From Mesorhizobium sp. SOD10 (lineage in GTDB: Bacteria > Pseudomonadota > Alphaproteobacteria > Rhizobiales > Rhizobiaceae), in contig CCNA01000004.1 in NCBI GenBank assembly GCA_000824805.1, positions 186,001-250,000 on the forward strand: a DNA stretch of 64,000 nucleotides, given 5' to 3'. The notes under the pieces were generated by a model. The model was given only the letters and a program-made list of their open reading frames with translations, had not been told where the DNA came from and made no database searches. Below are positions 1 to 9,994 of the stretch, in pieces. Made by a program: the position numbers and the translations under genes. Every line of letters starts with the position of its first letter. Within the stretch, counting starts at the first letter, position 1.

Positions 1-483
1 GTGATCGATCCGAAGGTGCGGAAGAACGTAGCGCGGCTGAAGGATTACGACCTCTCCTTCGACCTCCAGCTCTTCCCGGCGCAGATGAAGGACGGACTGA
101 CGCTTGTCGGTGAAAACCCTGAGACGAATTTCATCCTCACCCATGCCGGCATGCTGACCGGCATGGAGCCGGAAACCACCGAAGCATGGAAGGCCGGCCT
201 GCGCACGCTCGCCGCAGCGCCCAATTTCTATGCCAAGCTCTCGGGGCTCGGCACCTTCTTCCACCGCAACGACCCGGAGCTCATCGCTTACATCGTCGAC
301 AACGCGATCGAGATCCTCGGCAGCGACCGACTGATGTTCGGTTCGAATTTTCCGATCGAGAAGCTCTGGACCAGCCACGCCGAGCTGATCAAGGCGCACC
401 GGGCAGCGGTGATGCCGCATGGCCCCAAGGCCGAGGCGGATATTTTCTGGAATACGGCGGAGAGGGTTTACCGGCCAGTGTAG
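1..483 (+). CDS. Amidohydrolase-2 family protein, C-terminal part (5' truncated)
   Basis: C-terminal 160 residues of a metal-dependent TIM-barrel hydrolase of the amidohydrolase-2 type (COG3618), a family that includes sugar-lactonases and 2-pyrone-4,6-dicarboxylate lactonase. The signs are the strand/loop FILTHAGM, the LSGLGTFF segment, and the late DRLMFGSNFPIEKLW motif, whose position fits the family's last barrel strand. The frame is open to base 1 and the N-terminal metal-binding HxH region is missing, so the GTG at base 1 is probably an internal valine. It ends in TAG and converges on the gene at 529-936. The beta-propeller lactonase-like proteins nearby (2805-5980) make a lactone substrate possible, but that is inference. 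Confidence 0.8.
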   Translation: MIDPKVRKNVARLKDYDLSFDLQLFPAQMKDGLTLVGENPETNFILTHAGMLTGMEPETTEAWKAGLRTLAAAPNFYAKLSGLGTFFHRNDPELIAYIVDNAIEILGSDRLMFGSNFPIEKLWTSHAELIKAHRAAVMPHGPKAEADIFWNTAERVYRPV

Positions 484-528
484 CGCGGCTTCCCCTTCTC
501 CCCTGTGGGAGAAGGAGAAGCCTGCGCC

Positions 529-936
529 TCACTTCACCTCAAACTGTGGATCGAGCGGAATCTGCATCGCCGTGACGAGATGATTGGTCTGCCCCGCCAG
601 GCCGATGATTGACACCAGTTCCCCATGCTGCGCGTCGGTCATGCCCTTGGCCCGCGCCGCGGCCGTATGCGAGTGGATGCAATAGGAACAGCCATTGGCG
701 GTGGAGACGGCGATGTAGATCATTTCCTTGGTCAGCGGATCGATGGCGCTGTCGGCGACCATCACCGCCTTGAGGTGCTCCCAGACCCGCTTAAGGGTCG
801 CCGGATCGTTCGCCAGCCCGCGCCAGAAATTGTTGACGAAATCTGATTTGCGCGTCGCGCGGATATCGTCGAACACGGCCTTCACCGCCGGGATCTTTTC
901 GATCTCGGCATCGGTAAGGAGTTTCGTGGTGGCCAT
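529..936 (-). CDS. Carboxymuconolactone decarboxylase (CMD)/AhpD-like protein
   Basis: A 135-residue all-helical protein of the CMD/AhpD family. The diagnostic C-x2-C-x3-H motif is seen as CSYCIHSH (Cys83, Cys86, His90), the peroxidase-type redox pair of AhpD-like members rather than the decarboxylase signature of true PcaC. The likely role is thiol-dependent peroxide or electrophile reduction; the substrate is unknown. The length is normal for a single-domain member. The ATG is preceded by GAGAGGACCACACC, a usable ribosome binding site. It stands alone, convergent with the amidohydrolase fragment and upstream of a long intergenic palindrome. It should not be counted as a replacement for the broken pcaC at 38512-38843 without evidence. 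Confidence 0.85.
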   Translation of the reverse strand: MATTKLLTDAEIEKIPAVKAVFDDIRATRKSDFVNNFWRGLANDPATLKRVWEHLKAVMVADSAIDPLTKEMIYIAVSTANGCSYCIHSHTAAARAKGMTDAQHGELVSIIGLAGQTNHLVTAMQIPLDPQFEVK

Positions 937-1075
937 GGTGTGGTCCTCTCGTTTGAATCGTTGGTCGAATTCGTTGAATCAAGTGTTGCGCATAGACGGC
1001 TAACCCGTTTGTCCGATTCAGTTTTTAGCGCGGGAAAGCACGCGACCGCGGAGGTTGGCCGAAGCACCTCAGCTT

Positions 1076-1259
1076 CGTCATTCTAGGGCGGAGCAAGGAG
1101 CGAAGCGACGCGCGCAGACCCTAGAATCCATGCCGTGACCTCGCGCGAAGGGTGCAGCGGAGCAGAATTCTGGACCGCGGCGTCTCACGGCAAAGGTAAC
1201 GGCATGGACCCTCGGGTCTGCGCGCGTCGCTACGCTCCTTGCTCCGCCCCTGGATGACG
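1076..1259. repeat. Long imperfect inverted repeat, intergenic palindromic element
   Basis: Two arms of about 65 bases, 1076-1140 and 1195-1259, are near-perfect reverse complements around a 54-base spacer. Each arm carries GGGCGGAGCAAGGAGCG and GACGCGCGCAGACCC in the matching orientation, and the outer ends read CGTCAT and ATGACG. It occupies most of the 372 bases between the CMD gene and the end of the ABC ATPase gene; apart from the CMD promoter region I see nothing else there. The form fits a dispersed palindromic element such as those common between rhizobial genes. It could also fold as a large RNA hairpin behind the 1309-8203 operon. A RIME-like identity is inference. Confidence 0.75.
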
Positions 1260-1308
1260 ACGTCGCGGAGGCTCCGGCCAATTGTCAAAGTGCACACCAG
1301 CCAACACT

Positions 1309-2804
<1,496 letters not shown>

Positions 2805-2805
<1 letters not shown>

Positions 2806-3860
2806 CAGAAACCTCCCGCGATTGCGTCGAGTGCCAGCACGCAATCACCGCCCTTCGAGGCGATGAACAGGCGTCCGTCCTGTTCCGCGACGCTGCAAAT
2901 GCCGTGGCGCGTGCCGTTGGCGCGGCTGTGCAGGCTGAATTGCGGCTGCAGGCTCCGGTCGAGCCTCACGACGAGCCCATAAGAGCGGCTGGGCGACCAC
3001 GGCTTATGGATGCCCATCGTGCGGATACCGCCGCATTGCAGCGGCTCGAGGAAGCTGCGGTTTGAGGCCAGCGCCGGCGCGATCCAATAGGCCGGCGGCA
3101 CCTGGTCGATCATGTCCCGGCGATAATGCGTTTCCTGCAGCACGAATTCGATCAGCCGGTTGCGTGGCGCAAACAGCGCCAGCCAGGCCCCACCGTCGCC
3201 GGTTGGCGAGAGCCGCGCGGGATAGCCCGGCAGATGCGTAAGCACAGTTGAGCGGTTTCCATTCGCGCCGTCGAAGAGCACAAGCTGATGGCGCCAGCTT
3301 TCGCTCACCAGCACATCGGCACCTACCGGGTGAAGCCCATAGGGAAAGGCGATGTCGCCGGCGATCTTCTGAAAACCGATGCCTCCTCGGCCGCATCGCC
3401 ACAGCGCACCGGACGACCCCTTCTTCATCAAGTCGGCCGCCCATTGCGACGGCGCATGTTCGGCGGAGCCGTTGGCCAGCCACAGCGTGCCGTCATCGGC
3501 ATAGGCAAGCGCCGTGATGCAGCGGATCTCGGCGGGCAACGAGACCTCTTTGCCGGCGATCAGCAGCCTGCCGCTTTCGAGCCCGACCGTCAGTTCGCTG
3601 GCGGGCGACAGCGCCAGCGCGGTGACGGGGGATTGAAAGGTCTCGACCACGACGGGCTCGGAACCGGCCGCAACCGCAAGGATCGCGTTGCCGCTGGAGA
3701 CGAGCAACTGGCCATCGGCCATCAGCAGGTTGTCCGGCTCGGTCAGCTCGGCAAAGGCCGGCGCGTCGTCCAGCCGCGTGTTGGGACGGAAGGCGCCGTC
3801 GAGCGGCGGAATGGTGACCGCCTTGCCGCGAAAGACGTCCAGGATGGGATCGAGGATCAT
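2805..3860 (-). CDS. SMP-30/strictosidine-synthase-like beta-propeller protein
   Basis: A 351-residue protein with repeated blade-like segments (for example LLVSSGNAILAV and VLVSESWRHQLVLFD) and the PGYPARLSPTGDGGAWLAL stretch. That stretch parallels PGYPDNINRASDGNYWMAW in the fused protein just upstream, so the two are probably paralogues. The SMP-30/gluconolactonase and strictosidine-synthase-like families include metal-dependent lactonases and esterases. No signal peptide is visible, so it should be cytoplasmic. The start is the ATG at 3860, which overlaps the upstream stop by four bases (ATGA) behind GGGGAGGC. The context suggests lactone or ester hydrolysis of the imported compound; the substrate is unknown. 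Confidence 0.75.
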
Positions 3861-5980
3861 GGCTTGCCTCCCCAATAGGAGGCGGGGCTTGTCCAGTTCG
3901 GGTCGGCGCCCTCGATCTTGTAGCGCCCGATGCGGTTGTTGAGGATGCCGCCGACGAAAAGATAGCCCTTGTGCTCGCGCATCGAGGTGACCATCGGATG
4001 CGCGTTGCCCGAAAGATCGCCGAGCGTCTCGACGATGGCGCCCTTCTCGTCAAATTTCACCACGCCACCGGTGTTGATGTTGGGGAACAGCCATTCGTCC
4101 TGCGGCAGGCGCCGGGTCATGCGCTTGCGCATATCGGGATGGCGCAAGGAGAGATCGAAGCTCGGCGTGCGCATGCCGAGCCACGCCATCCAGTAATTGC
4201 CGTCGGAGGCGCGATTGATGTTGTCGGGATAGCCCGGCATGTCGCGGATGACGCATTCGGCGGTGCCGGCCTTCGGGCCTTCCAACCAGTAGCGATGCAC
4301 GCGGCAGGCCCAGCTTTCGGCGAAGAACAGCGACTTGCCGTCATGCGCCATGCACACGCCGTTGGTGTAGCGGTAGCCGTCGAGCAGCGTCTTGGTCGAG
4401 CCGTCCTTCGGGTCGTAGACCAAAAGGCGACCGGTGGCGCGGTTCTCGATCGAGTCCAGCGCCCAATCATGGGCATCATAGCGCTTGGTCGAATCCGTGA
4501 AATAGATGCGGCCGTCGGGCGCAATGTCGCAATCGTTAGGATCGCGCAGGCGCGCATCGTCGACGATCGAGGTCCAGGAGCGCGCGGTCTCCGCCGACAG
4601 GCGCTTTACCTCACGCTCGGGCGAGACCGAATAGAGCCCCATGGCCCCGACGCAGCTGATCAGGTTGCCGTCCTTGTCGAAGGCCAAGCCCAGCGGAAAG
4701 CCGCCGATATGCGCAAACACCTCGGAGCGCTTGTAGTCCGGCGCGAAGAAACGGACGATCTCGCCGTGGCGGGTGCCGCAATAGAGATGGTCGTCGCGGT
4801 CGAGGATAACGTCTTCGGGTCCCTCCAGCTCGCCAAGCCCGATATGGTCCGCGGCCGACAGCCGGTTGTCGAGCTCGTAGGACGTGCCGGAGCCCGGCGC
4901 GGCCGATTGCGTCTCGCCCATCTTGAGGTAGACCGGCGCGACATAGACCTCGTTCAGCACCTTGTGGCGGTTCTTCAGCCAGCGGATGTCGATGGTGACG
5001 GCGACCGCCAAAAGGATGCCGAGCACCATCTGGTTGGTGCCGGTGCCGTAGCCGAGCCGGATCAGCCCGTTGGTCATGGTGAGCACGATGATCGCGCCCA
5101 TCAGCCCCTTGACCACCGAGCCGCGCCCGCCGCCCAGGCTGACGCCGCCGACCACCGCCGCCGTCAGCGCCATGATTTCGAGGTTGAGGCCGGTGCCCGG
5201 CCCTGCCCCACTCAAGCGGCAGGCGATGAGAAAGCCGCCGATCGAGCAGCAGAAGCCGGAAAAGACATAGGTCATGAACACGGTGCGGCGCACGCGGATG
5301 CCAGCATTGTGCGCCGAACGTCGGGAGCCGCCCACCGCCAGCACATGCCAGCCCGGGCGCGAGCGCGTCAGCGCGATATGCGTGACGACGGCAAGAATGA
5401 TCGCCAGCCAGACCGAGACCGACAGGCCCCAGAAGGTCCCGTCGCCGATGAAGTCGAGCACGTCGGACGAAGCCTGGGAAAGCTGCACGTCGGCGGCATA
5501 GGCGGTGACGAGGATATCGAACAGCGCTCGTCCGAAGATGAAGGTGACCAGCGTGGTGAGGAAGGCGCGCAGCCTGAGATAGCCGACCAGGTAACCGTTG
5601 ATGGCGCCGAAGACGAGCCCGGTGCAAAGCGCCGCGACCAAGGCCAGCCAGATCGACTGTTCGAGGATGAAGAAGACATAGACGGCGGAAAAACAGGACA
5701 GCGCGAAGATCGAGCCGACCGAAAGATCGATGCCGCCGCCCAGCATCACCACGGTCATGCCGATGACCACCAGCGAGAACTCGCCAAGCTGGCGCGTCGA
5801 TTCCTGCAGCGAGGTGAGCTTGAAGAAGCCCGGAATGACCGAGCCGAACACGCCGAGCGTCGCCATCAGCGCCAGGAAAGGAATAGCGTTGTCGGTCCAG
5901 CGTTTGGTCAGGATCTCGCCGACCAGATGGTCGGGCACGAGGTTGTAGCGCCAGGCCTGGAGGCGTTCACGGAAAGTCAT
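3857..5980 (-). CDS. Fusion protein: CUT2 ABC permease + SMP-30/strictosidine-synthase-like domain
   Basis: A single 707-residue frame without interruption. Residues 1 to about 340 are a BPD_transp_2 (RbsC-type) permease: many hydrophobic segments, the GGGIDLSVGSIFALS region and the conserved late loop AAVVGGVSLGGGRGSV. After a short polar linker (about 350-375), residues 375-707 form a beta-propeller of the strictosidine-synthase/SMP-30 type with GPEDVILDRDDHLYCGTRHG, DPNDCDIAPDGRIYFTDST and PGYPDNINRASDGNYWMAW. RbsC-type permeases have cytoplasmic C-termini, so the propeller probably faces the cytoplasm and meets substrate as it leaves the channel; that is inference. The next gene encodes a free paralogue of the propeller. 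Not a frame artefact: no stop or shift lies at the joint. Confidence 0.88.
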   Translation of the reverse strand: MTFRERLQAWRYNLVPDHLVGEILTKRWTDNAIPFLALMATLGVFGSVIPGFFKLTSLQESTRQLGEFSLVVIGMTVVMLGGGIDLSVGSIFALSCFSAVYVFFILEQSIWLALVAALCTGLVFGAINGYLVGYLRLRAFLTTLVTFIFGRALFDILVTAYAADVQLSQASSDVLDFIGDGTFWGLSVSVWLAIILAVVTHIALTRSRPGWHVLAVGGSRRSAHNAGIRVRRTVFMTYVFSGFCCSIGGFLIACRLSGAGPGTGLNLEIMALTAAVVGGVSLGGGRGSVVKGLMGAIIVLTMTNGLIRLGYGTGTNQMVLGILLAVAVTIDIRWLKNRHKVLNEVYVAPVYLKMGETQSAAPGSGTSYELDNRLSAADHIGLGELEGPEDVILDRDDHLYCGTRHGEIVRFFAPDYKRSEVFAHIGGFPLGLAFDKDGNLISCVGAMGLYSVSPEREVKRLSAETARSWTSIVDDARLRDPNDCDIAPDGRIYFTDSTKRYDAHDWALDSIENRATGRLLVYDPKDGSTKTLLDGYRYTNGVCMAHDGKSLFFAESWACRVHRYWLEGPKAGTAECVIRDMPGYPDNINRASDGNYWMAWLGMRTPSFDLSLRHPDMRKRMTRRLPQDEWLFPNINTGGVVKFDEKGAIVETLGDLSGNAHPMVTSMREHKGYLFVGGILNNRIGRYKIEGADPNWTSPASYWGGKP

Positions 5981-6008
5981 CGGCTGCTGCTGTCATGAAA
6001 ACGGGAAA

Positions 6009-6036
6009 GAGGTGGCCGGAACGATCCGGCCACCTC
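6009..6036 (-). promoter_or_regulatory. Intercistronic hairpin after the binding-protein gene
   Basis: A perfect 11-bp stem, GAGGTGGCCGG (6009-6019) with CCGGCCACCTC (6026-6036), and a six-base loop. It lies between the stop of the binding-protein gene and the start of the permease fusion. On the transcribed strand it is followed by CTTTCCCGTTTT, which is only weakly U-rich, so partial termination or mRNA stabilisation is more likely than full termination. Equivalent hairpins occur at the same place in four other importer operons of this window. Confidence 0.7.
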
Positions 6037-6061
6037 ATGGGATGCTCTTTGGGCGCGCGGC

Positions 6062-7087
6062 TTATTTCGCCGCCGCTTCGGCCTGCAGCGCCTTCAGGTC
6101 CCAGCAGCTATCGGGCTTGAGGTCGGCCTTGGTCGTCGCCTTCTCCAGCGTGTAGATGTAAGTGTGCGACGTGCCAGCCGGCTGGCCGCTCTGCAGCAGG
6201 AACTTGATAATGGCGTTCATGTCGCCCGACTGGCGGGCAAGATCGGTCATCACCACGGCGCCATAGGTGCCGTCTTCCAGCTTGTCGCAATCGGCCGCCT
6301 TTTCGCCGCCGCCGGTGGTGACCAGGAACACCTTGCCGTCGAGCTTGGCGTCGCGGATCGCGGCCGAAGCGCCGGTGGCGTCACCATCCCAGAAGTCGAT
6401 GATCGAGCAGATGTCCGGATGCTGCTGCAGCATCGTCGTCGTCACATTGCGCGAGGTGGTCGCGTCCCAATTGGAATCCGGCTTGGCGACCACCTGGAAA
6501 TCGGGATGTTTCTCCAGCACCTTCATGATGCCGGCATACTGGTAGAGGCTGGAGGAGTTCGCCTGGTCGCCCTGCACCAGCCCGATCTTCTTGGACGAAT
6601 TCTCGCCGCAGCCCTTGATCGCCGCTTCCGCCTCGAGCTGGCCGAGCTTGTCCCAGTCGCTGCCGACGAAGGCGTCGGCGGGGAAGTTCGCTGGATTGTC
6701 GACCAGGATAACGTAGGTGCCGGCGGCCTGCGCCTTCTTCATCAGCTTGGAATAGGAGTTGAGGTCGGGCGCATGGATGATCAGCACGTCGGGCCGAGTG
6801 TCGGACGCGATGGCGTCGGTGATAGCCTGCGCGCCGGCATCGACCACCCAGTTCGGATCGCGGGTCTCGAACGTGCCGCCCCAGGCCTCGACCTCCTTCT
6901 TCAGATAATGCGCCCAGCCCTGCGCCAGGTCGAAGCCCATAGCCAGCGGCACCAGCATGACGCGCTTGCCGTTGAGCGCCTTGGCATAGGCGGCGGGACC
7001 AGGATCGTCGGCGGCGAAGCCCGGCGCTGCGAAGGCGGTAATGGCGAGCGCCGTGGCGGCGGCCATCAATGTTCTGAGTAGTTTCAT
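6062..7087 (-). CDS. CUT2 ABC importer, periplasmic sugar-binding protein
   Basis: A 341-residue type-I periplasmic binding protein. It begins with a clear Sec signal peptide (MKLLRTLMAAATALAITAFA, then AAPGFAADDP with likely cleavage after AFA or GFA). The mature part has the family's alternating Rossmann segments, for example RPDVLIIHAPDLN, AGTYVILVDNP and KIGLVQGDQAN. It captures the solute in the periplasm and hands it to the permease pair. The gene lies between the two permease genes: 87 bases downstream of the first and 81 upstream of the fusion, with a hairpin on each side. The ligand is unknown; sugar or sugar-lactone is suggested by the neighbouring propeller proteins. Confidence 0.9.
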   Translation of the reverse strand: MKLLRTLMAAATALAITAFAAPGFAADDPGPAAYAKALNGKRVMLVPLAMGFDLAQGWAHYLKKEVEAWGGTFETRDPNWVVDAGAQAITDAIASDTRPDVLIIHAPDLNSYSKLMKKAQAAGTYVILVDNPANFPADAFVGSDWDKLGQLEAEAAIKGCGENSSKKIGLVQGDQANSSSLYQYAGIMKVLEKHPDFQVVAKPDSNWDATTSRNVTTTMLQQHPDICSIIDFWDGDATGASAAIRDAKLDGKVFLVTTGGGEKAADCDKLEDGTYGAVVMTDLARQSGDMNAIIKFLLQSGQPAGTSHTYIYTLEKATTKADLKPDSCWDLKALQAEAAAK

Positions 7088-7148
7088 GTCACATCCTCTG
7101 GTTCGGTTTTCATTGCCGGCCGACCGTCGCGGTCGCGCCGGGTACCTG

Positions 7149-7176
7149 AGAGCAAGATGGGCAATCCATCTGCTCT
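7149..7176 (-). promoter_or_regulatory. Hairpin overlapping the permease stop codon
   Basis: AGAGCAAGATGG (7149-7160) pairs with CCATCTGCTCT (7166-7176) with one bulged base and a five-base loop. It starts within the stop codon of the permease gene and lies before the binding-protein gene. No U-run follows on the minus strand. Together with the hairpin at 6009-6036 it brackets the binding-protein message. Confidence 0.55.
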
Positions 7177-8203
7177 AAATGTCGCCCTGCTGCGCCGTCT
7201 GCTCGTCGCGCGGATTGATGATGCCGTCGACGATGATGGCGCCTAACAGGATCGCCGCCTTGATCAGGTTCTGGTAGAGCAGCGGAATGTCGATAATGGT
7301 CATGGCGTTGAGCAGGATCCCGATCAGCGCCGCCCCCACCAGCACGTTGCGCACCCCGCCCCTGCCGCCCGAAAGGCCGACGCCGCCGATCACCGCCACC
7401 AAAACGATGTCGTAGAGCAGCGTCGAATTGACGATACGGGTGTTGATCGAATGCAGGCTGGCTGCCGTCAAAAGCCCGGCGATCAGCGCCACGAAAGCCG
7501 AGAGCACATAGCGCAGCACCAGCATGGGCCGCACCGGAACGCCGATGTTGCGGGCAGCGACCGGATTGTCGCCGGCAAAATAAATGAAACGGCCCCATTT
7601 GGTGTAGCGCAGGAACAGGAAGACCAGGAAGGCCAGCCCGGCAAAGACGAACACCTCGACCGGAATATCGAGGAAACGAACGCCGCCGAGCAGCTCGACC
7701 CAGTGTCCGCCGGGCACCGGCACGGCATCCTGCGTGATCAGTTGCGACCGCACATAGCCGAACACGAAAGAGCCGGTGGCCAAAGTGACGAAGATCGCCG
7801 GCACGTCGGCATAGGCGACGAGGAAACCGTTGAGCAGGCCGATGGCTAAAACACCCGCCAACACATAGACGAAGGCGAGCCCGTCCGAGGTGCCGGTGTT
7901 GAGCAGTTGCAGGTACCAGGCGACCGACATCGCCATGATCGCGACCGCCGACAGGTCGATGCCGCGGCCGATGATGACGACTGCCATGCCGAGCGCCAGG
8001 ATGCCGAGCACCGAGACCGAGCGGACGATGGCGACCAGATTATCGGCTGTCAGGAACCCGGGCAGGCCGAGCGCAGCGGCAGCGAACAGCAGGATGGCGA
8101 TGGCAAAGACGATGCCTTCCTGATTAAGGCGCCTCCAGTTCGGCCAGCCGATCGCGCTCATCGCTATGTCTTTCGCCCTGATGGCAAGGCCTTCGGCCTC
8201 CAT
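7175..8203 (-). CDS. CUT2 ABC importer, permease (RbsC type)
   Basis: A 342-residue integral membrane protein of the BPD_transp_2 family, with about eight to ten hydrophobic segments, the GRGIDLSAVAIMAMS region after the second segment and the late VLVAVIGGVGLSGGRGGVR loop that contacts the ATPase. It is the first gene of the minus-strand operon ending at 1309 and would pair with the permease half of the fusion protein (3857-5980). Two starts are possible: ATG at 8203, or ATG at 8161, which gives 328 residues and a shorter N-terminus closer to the family norm. Neither has a strong ribosome binding site. Palindromes upstream (8341-8429) may control the operon. Confidence 0.9.
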   Translation of the reverse strand: MEAEGLAIRAKDIAMSAIGWPNWRRLNQEGIVFAIAILLFAAAALGLPGFLTADNLVAIVRSVSVLGILALGMAVVIIGRGIDLSAVAIMAMSVAWYLQLLNTGTSDGLAFVYVLAGVLAIGLLNGFLVAYADVPAIFVTLATGSFVFGYVRSQLITQDAVPVPGGHWVELLGGVRFLDIPVEVFVFAGLAFLVFLFLRYTKWGRFIYFAGDNPVAARNIGVPVRPMLVLRYVLSAFVALIAGLLTAASLHSINTRIVNSTLLYDIVLVAVIGGVGLSGGRGGVRNVLVGAALIGILLNAMTIIDIPLLYQNLIKAAILLGAIIVDGIINPRDEQTAQQGDI

Positions 8204-8340
8204 CCCGCACGAAAGCTAATCGGCTCAACAGCGGCTCGTCAAATGAATCCGCGTTCAAGACCCGCGCCTCTCCGGCTATTTTCCGAGTGGACGCATCGAT
8301 TGCCGAAACTGGCGCAATAGGCGGAAACTCTTGTGCTTTT

Positions 8341-8429
8341 TGGCGGTTCGCCAACGCGATCGCGCGATCTGTGGAAGAACCCGTGCGAAGGCGGCGCCGC
8401 TGGCGCAATTTGCGTCCGCAAAATGCGCC
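8341..8429. promoter_or_regulatory. Cluster of three palindromes upstream of the CUT2 operon
   Basis: Within 89 bases there are TGGCG-GTT-CGCCA (8341-8353), the perfect 12-mer GATCGCGCGATC (8358-8369), and a 28-base inverted repeat with 13-base arms GGCGCAATTTGCG and CGCAAAATGCGCC (8402-8414 and 8417-8429, one mismatch, two-base gap). They sit in the 236-base gap between the end of the MFS gene and the first permease gene. The last could act as an RNA hairpin after the MFS gene, but no U-run follows. The others look like regulator sites. No regulator for this operon lies in the window. Confidence 0.5.
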
Positions 8430-8439
8430 CGGCGCGACC

Positions 8440-9903
8440 TCAATTGTTCGTCGAATGGCCTGAAACCTCGGCGCCGGCATTGGCCGGCAAGATCAGGAAG
8501 CGCATCGCCGCGACAAGACCAAGCAGGCCGATGGCGACAAAGGTGATTCTGAAGTCGACGAGGTCGGGCAAGGCTTCGCCCCTGACGATCTGCGAAAGGT
8601 TGAGGATCGCCGCCGCGATCGCCACGCCGAACAGCATCGCTATCTGCTGCAGCATCGAGGAGAGCGTCGCCGCCGAGCTTCGCTGCCGCGCGCCAATATC
8701 GGCGAAGGCAAGCGTGTTCAGCGCGGTGAACTGCATCGAGCGCGTGAGGCCGGCAATCATCATCAGGGCCACCACCAGCGCCAGCGGCGTCTGCGGCGAG
8801 ATCGCGCCGCAGGCCATGATCGCCACCGAAGCGATCACCCCGTTCACCACCATTACGGTGCGAAACCCGAAGCGCCTTAGCGTCGGCGTCGTCACGGTCT
8901 TCATGCCGAGATTGCCGAGGAAATAAGCCAGCACCAACAGGCCGGCATCGACCGGACGCAGACCGAAGCCGACCTGGAACAGCAGCGGCAGCAGGAAGGG
9001 TGTAGCATTGATGGCGATACGAAAGACCGTGCCCGCGGCAAGTGTCGAGATCGCGAAGGTCAGCACCTTGAAAGCCGAAAGGTCGAGCAGCGGATGCCGG
9101 GCCTGCAGAAGATGGCGAACGGCGAGCCAACCGATCACGATGCCGATGCCGATGGAGCCTATCGTCGGCAGCAAGCCGTCCTCGGGATGCGCCAGGCGCT
9201 CGAGCCCGTAGAGCATCACCGCAAGGCCGAGCGAGGTGAGGAAAAAGCCCGGCCAATCGAATGGCTTGGCCTCGGAATCGCGGTCGCCCGGCACGAACCG
9301 GGCGACGAGCGCCAGCCCGGCCAGCCCCAGCGGAGCGTTGATAAAGAAATTCCAATGCCAGGAGAGATAGGTGGTGATGAAGCCGCCGAGCACCGGCCCG
9401 ACCACCGGCGCGAACAAAGCCGGCCAGGTGATCAGTGCCGTGGCGTTGAGCAGCTCCGACTTTTCGGCGTTGCGCAGCACCAGGATACGGCCCACGGGCG
9501 TCATCAGCGCGCTGCCAAGGCCCTGCACGATGCGGGCGGCGACGAACGCGGTCAGGCTTTGCGAGATGCCGCAGGCGATCGAGGCCAGCGTGAACAGCGC
9601 GATCGCAACAAGGAAGATGTTGCGCGCGCCGAACCGGTCGGCAAGCCAGGCCGACAGCGGCACGAACACCGCCATGGTCAGCATATAGGCGGTGATGCCG
9701 ATGCTCATCGCCACCGCCGGCACGCCGAAGGACCGGCCCATCTGCGGCAGCGACGTCGAGATGATCGTCGAATCCAGCAGTTGCATGAAGAAGGCGACCG
9801 CAACGATCAGCGCGACGCGTCGGGACTGCCGTGCGGAAACTATCGGCCGGGACACGTCTTCGTTGTCGGGGATGCTGGTCATGACGCGGTGGTTGAACAG
9901 CAT
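8440..9903 (-). CDS. MFS drug/metabolite exporter, DHA2 (EmrB/QacA) family
   Basis: A 487-residue major-facilitator protein with about 14 hydrophobic segments, the size and topology of the DHA2 H+-antiporters. Visible motifs are LDSTIISTSLPQMGRSFG in helix 1, motif A WLADRFGARNIF after helix 2, and the antiporter-type motif C region PVVGPVLGGFIT in helix 5. It should expel an organic compound across the inner membrane. The alternative start at 9882 (MTSIPDNED) would shorten it by seven residues; neither start has a strong ribosome binding site. It is divergent from the gene at 9995, which leaves 91 bases for both promoters. The substrate is unknown. Confidence 0.88.
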   Translation of the reverse strand: MLFNHRVMTSIPDNEDVSRPIVSARQSRRVALIVAVAFFMQLLDSTIISTSLPQMGRSFGVPAVAMSIGITAYMLTMAVFVPLSAWLADRFGARNIFLVAIALFTLASIACGISQSLTAFVAARIVQGLGSALMTPVGRILVLRNAEKSELLNATALITWPALFAPVVGPVLGGFITTYLSWHWNFFINAPLGLAGLALVARFVPGDRDSEAKPFDWPGFFLTSLGLAVMLYGLERLAHPEDGLLPTIGSIGIGIVIGWLAVRHLLQARHPLLDLSAFKVLTFAISTLAAGTVFRIAINATPFLLPLLFQVGFGLRPVDAGLLVLAYFLGNLGMKTVTTPTLRRFGFRTVMVVNGVIASVAIMACGAISPQTPLALVVALMMIAGLTRSMQFTALNTLAFADIGARQRSSAATLSSMLQQIAMLFGVAIAAAILNLSQIVRGEALPDLVDFRITFVAIGLLGLVAAMRFLILPANAGAEVSGHSTNN

Positions 9904-9994
9904 AAACCTGGTACAGTCCAGAGCTTATCCAACAAACTTCCGTGTCCCGGTTTCGCCTGTTATGGATGAGCCCGGGGGTGGCCGAGGAAAACGC

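Noticed and set aside
529..936. CMD-family gene as a second pcaC
   Set aside because: Its CxxCxxxH motif is of the AhpD-like redox type, unlike PcaC, and no pca gene adjoins it.
3971..5998. Open frame of about 675 codons on the plus strand opposite the permease fusion
   Set aside because: It is the antisense of a convincing permease-propeller protein; its translation is low-complexity and rich in Arg, Asp, His and Gln, as expected of a shadow frame in high-GC DNA.
6009..6036. Intercistronic hairpins considered as rho-independent terminators
   Set aside because: None of the five is followed by a real U-run, and each lies inside an operon whose downstream genes are needed.
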